Shown here one piece after another: positions 6,682 to 8,538 of a stretch of DNA of 8,538 bases. The DNA is from Chloroflexi bacterium RBG_16_48_8 (GTDB taxonomy: Bacteria > Chloroflexota > Anaerolineae > Anaerolineales > E44-bin32). A model generated the notes under the pieces. That model was not told the DNA's origin. It saw only the letters and a list, made by a program, of their open reading frames with translations, and did not search any database. The position numbers and the translations under genes were made by a program. The number at the start of each line of letters is the position of its first letter. Position 1 is the stretch's first letter. Where the stretch lies: positions 7,766 through 16,303 of the forward strand of contig MGNI01000170.1 in the NCBI GenBank assembly GCA_001795115.1, in the 5' to 3' direction.

Positions 6682-6716
6682 TGCGGGGATTATAACCGTC
6701 CCTGAGCGGGGGACAA
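6682..6716 (-). promoter_or_regulatory. Promoter of the PpiC lipoprotein gene, likely giving a leaderless mRNA
   Basis: On the minus strand there is a perfect -10 hexamer TATAAT (6694-6689). A -35-like TTGTCC (6716-6711, four of six bases matching TTGACA) lies 16 bases upstream. The -10 is followed by seven bases and then ATG, so a start 7-8 bases downstream falls on the A before or of the start codon. No Shine-Dalgarno sequence fits in that space, which agrees with leaderless translation. Not tested by transcript mapping. Confidence 0.5.
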
Positions 6717-6752
6717 TCCCTGCCAGGGGAAGGATAATCCTATTTATGGAGC

Positions 6753-8390
6753 TTAGGATGTGATCATGAGGATCATAGGTCTGCGCTTGGTTTCGGCATA
6801 GAAGAATTTCGAGAGGTCTTTTTCAATTCGTGTATTTAGATCCTCTCCATGGGAGTTCTTCACAATTTCCTGGATTTTTGACTGGACTAATTCAAACATC
6901 TCCTCCGAATCTCGGATGAAAACGAATCCTTTGGAGATGATCTCTGGAGCTTTGGTCAGCGTGCCTGATTTCCGATCCAGGCATAGATGAATGACGACGA
7001 AACCATCCCGAGCCAGTGCTTCACGCTCCCGCATCACGCTGGGTCCGATATCTCCAACGCCCATGCCATCTACGAAAACGTATCCACCGGGCACACGTTC
7101 GCCGACCTTCATTTTCCCATCCTTGAATTCGATGACCGTGCCGTTCTCAACCACAGCGATGTTGTCGGGATGAATCCCGATCTCTCGAGCGATGGCTGCG
7201 TGCTGCTTCAAATGGCGCAATTCCCCATGAATGGGGATGAAATGCTTGGGTTTGACCAGCTGGAGCATCATCTTCATCTCCTCCTGGCTGGCATGACCGG
7301 AGACGTGAACGGGTGCGATTGACTCGTAGATGACCTCTGCACCCTGCTGGAAGAGACGGTTGATGGTGCGGTGGACCATCTCTTCATTTCCCGGAATAGG
7401 ATGAGAAGAGAGGATCACGGTATCTCCAGCTTGAACCCCGAATTGGCGGTTGCTGCCTGTGGAAAGCCTGCCAAGGATGGATGAGGGTTCGCCCTGGGTG
7501 CCTGTACACATCAGCACAATCTTGGAGGGTTTCATCTGCAGAGCTTGATCGGGGGGAACAATAATGTCATCGGGAATATCAAGATAGCCCAACTTGCGGG
7601 CAATACGTACGTTTTCAATCATGGTTGTTCCTACAAAAGCCATAACGCGGTTGTGCTTTTGGGTCGCTTTCGCAACTTGCGCCATTCTTGAGATGAGGGA
7701 CGCGAAGGATCCGATGAGGATGCGCTTTTCGGCCCCCCGAAAAGCTTCATCGAAGGCAGGATCAATCACCGCTTCGGAGGGGGTCCACCCAGGTTTATCT
7801 GCATTGGTTGAATCAGACATGAGGGCCAGAACCCCGCGTCCTCCATATTCAGCTAGCTTGGCGAAGTCCGTTGGCCAGCCATCAACCGGTGTGTGATCGA
7901 ATTTGAAGTCACCGGAGTGGACAATCAGACCTGCTGGCGTGGTTATTCCGAGTCCGACCCCATCCGGGATAGAATGGCTGACATGAAAAAATTCGACATC
8001 GAAAGGTCCGATCTGGATCTTTTCACCGGCATTCACCGTTTTGATGTCTACATCGTTGAGCATGCCTCCACGGCGTAGCTTCACCTCCAGGAGACCTCGG
8101 GTGAGAGGTGTGGCGTAGATGGGCACCGGGAATTCCTCGATCACATGCCGGATTGCCCCGGTGTGGTCCTCATGGCCATGGGTGACGACAATCCCGCGGA
8201 CCTTCTCTCTCTTGGCGAGAAGATGGCCGAAGTCGGGGATGATGTAATCAATCCCTAACATATCATTTTCAGGAAACATAATACCCGTGTCGATGATGAG
8301 GATATTCTCACCATACTCGATGGCCATCATGTTTTTTCCGATTTCACCTAATCCTCCTAATGGGAGGATCTTTAATACTTTACTTGCCAT
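6753..8390 (-). CDS. rnj: Ribonuclease J
   Basis: 545 residues, close to the usual 550-560 of bacterial RNase J, an exo- and endoribonuclease that degrades mRNA 5'-to-3' and matures rRNA in the cytoplasm. Metallo-beta-lactamase motifs are complete: T-H-G-H-E-D-H (70-76) with His71, His73, Asp75 and His76, His139 in H-V-S-H-S, and Asp161 in H-S-G-D-F. The beta-CASP insert spans roughly 220-350 with G-S-F-A-S (227-231) and C-T-G-T-Q-G-E-P (295-302). V-S-G-H-A-S (363-368) contributes RNA-phosphate contacts, and P-I-H-G-E-L-R (386-392) supplies the last zinc His388. A C-terminal domain (about 450-545) ends after K-R-R-P-M-I-L. Conserved G-R-S-M of the family reads G-T-T-M (254-257). The ATG has AGGAAA six bases upstream. 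No terminator follows the stop, so readthrough into the PpiC gene 71 bases on is possible. Zn or Mn dependence is family knowledge. Confidence 0.96.
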   Translation of the reverse strand: MASKVLKILPLGGLGEIGKNMMAIEYGENILIIDTGIMFPENDMLGIDYIIPDFGHLLAKREKVRGIVVTHGHEDHTGAIRHVIEEFPVPIYATPLTRGLLEVKLRRGGMLNDVDIKTVNAGEKIQIGPFDVEFFHVSHSIPDGVGLGITTPAGLIVHSGDFKFDHTPVDGWPTDFAKLAEYGGRGVLALMSDSTNADKPGWTPSEAVIDPAFDEAFRGAEKRILIGSFASLISRMAQVAKATQKHNRVMAFVGTTMIENVRIARKLGYLDIPDDIIVPPDQALQMKPSKIVLMCTGTQGEPSSILGRLSTGSNRQFGVQAGDTVILSSHPIPGNEEMVHRTINRLFQQGAEVIYESIAPVHVSGHASQEEMKMMLQLVKPKHFIPIHGELRHLKQHAAIAREIGIHPDNIAVVENGTVIEFKDGKMKVGERVPGGYVFVDGMGVGDIGPSVMREREALARDGFVVIHLCLDRKSGTLTKAPEIISKGFVFIRDSEEMFELVQSKIQEIVKNSHGEDLNTRIEKDLSKFFYAETKRRPMILMITS

Positions 8391-8430
8391 TTTGTATTTC
8401 CTATGTTCCTAACAATATATGCACTCACCT

Positions 8431-8526
8431 GAAAAAAGCCACTCGGCTGAGAGGAACCGGTGGGGGTGCGGGCGGAGCCCGCACCCCCACATATGCCTCT
8501 CTCTGCGATCTTGAAGGGCTTTTTTC
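8431..8526. terminator. Nested inverted repeat upstream of RNase J, likely bidirectional terminator
   Basis: Three nested complementary pairs are present. The outer arm GAAAAAAGCC (8431-8440) pairs perfectly with GGCTTTTTTC (8517-8526). The middle arm GAGAGG (8449-8454) pairs with CCTCTC (8496-8501). The inner arm GTGGGGGTGCGGGC (8460-8473) pairs perfectly with 8477-8490, leaving a three-base loop. Each strand therefore shows a GC-rich hairpin closing into GGC followed by six T residues, the form of an intrinsic terminator in both directions. It ends 40 bases before the RNase J start codon, so it most likely ends a neighbouring transcript and insulates rnj. A 5'-leader control element or a small palindromic repeat are alternatives. 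Confidence 0.6.
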
Positions 8527-8538
8527 ATTGGACTCCCA

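Noticed and set aside
6987..7322. 111-residue plus-strand frame opposite RNase J
   Set aside because: It is antisense to a strongly conserved enzyme, without a ribosome site or recognisable motif.
8391..8430. Promoter for RNase J with TATATT (8419-8414, minus strand)
   Set aside because: The -10-like box is well placed but the -35 position falls in the T-run of the palindrome and does not resemble TTGACA; too weak to call.
1..8538. CRISPR array, tRNA, rRNA, insertion sequence or phage attachment site
   Set aside because: No direct repeats with regular spacers, no tRNA-like cloverleaf, no transposase-like protein and no flanking duplications were seen.

Overview
The window is bacterial DNA of roughly even base composition with tightly packed genes. 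Two blocks converge. A rightward polysaccharide block fills positions 1 to about 4873, and a leftward block of RNA-processing and envelope genes runs from 8390 down to 5065. The host is probably a Gram-positive-like or monoderm lineage, and my best guess is Chloroflexota (Anaerolineae). This rests on an RNase J, a PpiC lipoprotein with a Thr/Pro-rich stalk, and a small membrane-anchored protein with a long Thr/Pro linker. It is inference and was not tested by any search.

The rightward block holds, in order: the C-terminal part of a heparinase II/III-like polysaccharide lyase (start off the window), a WbuB-like family 4 glycosyltransferase, a PglC/EpsL-type phosphoglycosyl transferase, a PglD/NeuD-type sugar O- or N-acyltransferase, and a PglE/EpsN-type PLP aminotransferase. 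The first three are translationally packed, with gaps or overlaps of a few bases. A 150 bp gap separates the transferase from the acyltransferase. The last three match in function and order the epsL-epsM-epsN trio of Bacillus subtilis and the pglC-pglD-pglE functions of Campylobacter. They can be read as making a UDP-4-amino-(acylated)-6-deoxy-HexNAc sugar and loading it onto a membrane lipid carrier. The nucleotide-sugar 4,6-dehydratase that would complete the route is not in the window. WbuB-like transferases usually add an early sugar to such a lipid-linked intermediate. The lyase may trim or degrade the polymer.

Between the blocks (4874-5064) there is a hairpin with a T-run that looks like an intrinsic terminator for the rightward operon. 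A 54-codon ORF overlaps it and is doubtful.

The leftward block starts with a full-length ribonuclease J (8390-6753). It is followed after 71 bp by a PpiC/SurA-like peptidyl-prolyl isomerase lipoprotein (6681-5776), and after 24 bp by a single-pass membrane protein of unknown function (5751-5065). The isomerase gene has its own good promoter whose predicted start point falls on or next to the ATG, so its mRNA may be leaderless. The second and third genes probably form a small envelope operon.

Upstream of RNase J lies a conspicuous nested inverted repeat (8431-8526). It has a perfect 14 bp GC-rich core, a 6 bp middle arm and a 10 bp outer arm that ends in A6/T6, so it reads as a terminator on both strands. 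No CRISPR array, tRNA, rRNA or insertion sequence was seen. I see no convincing novel defence system. The points most worth following up are the 8431-8526 element, the leaderless promoter and the uncharacterised membrane protein.
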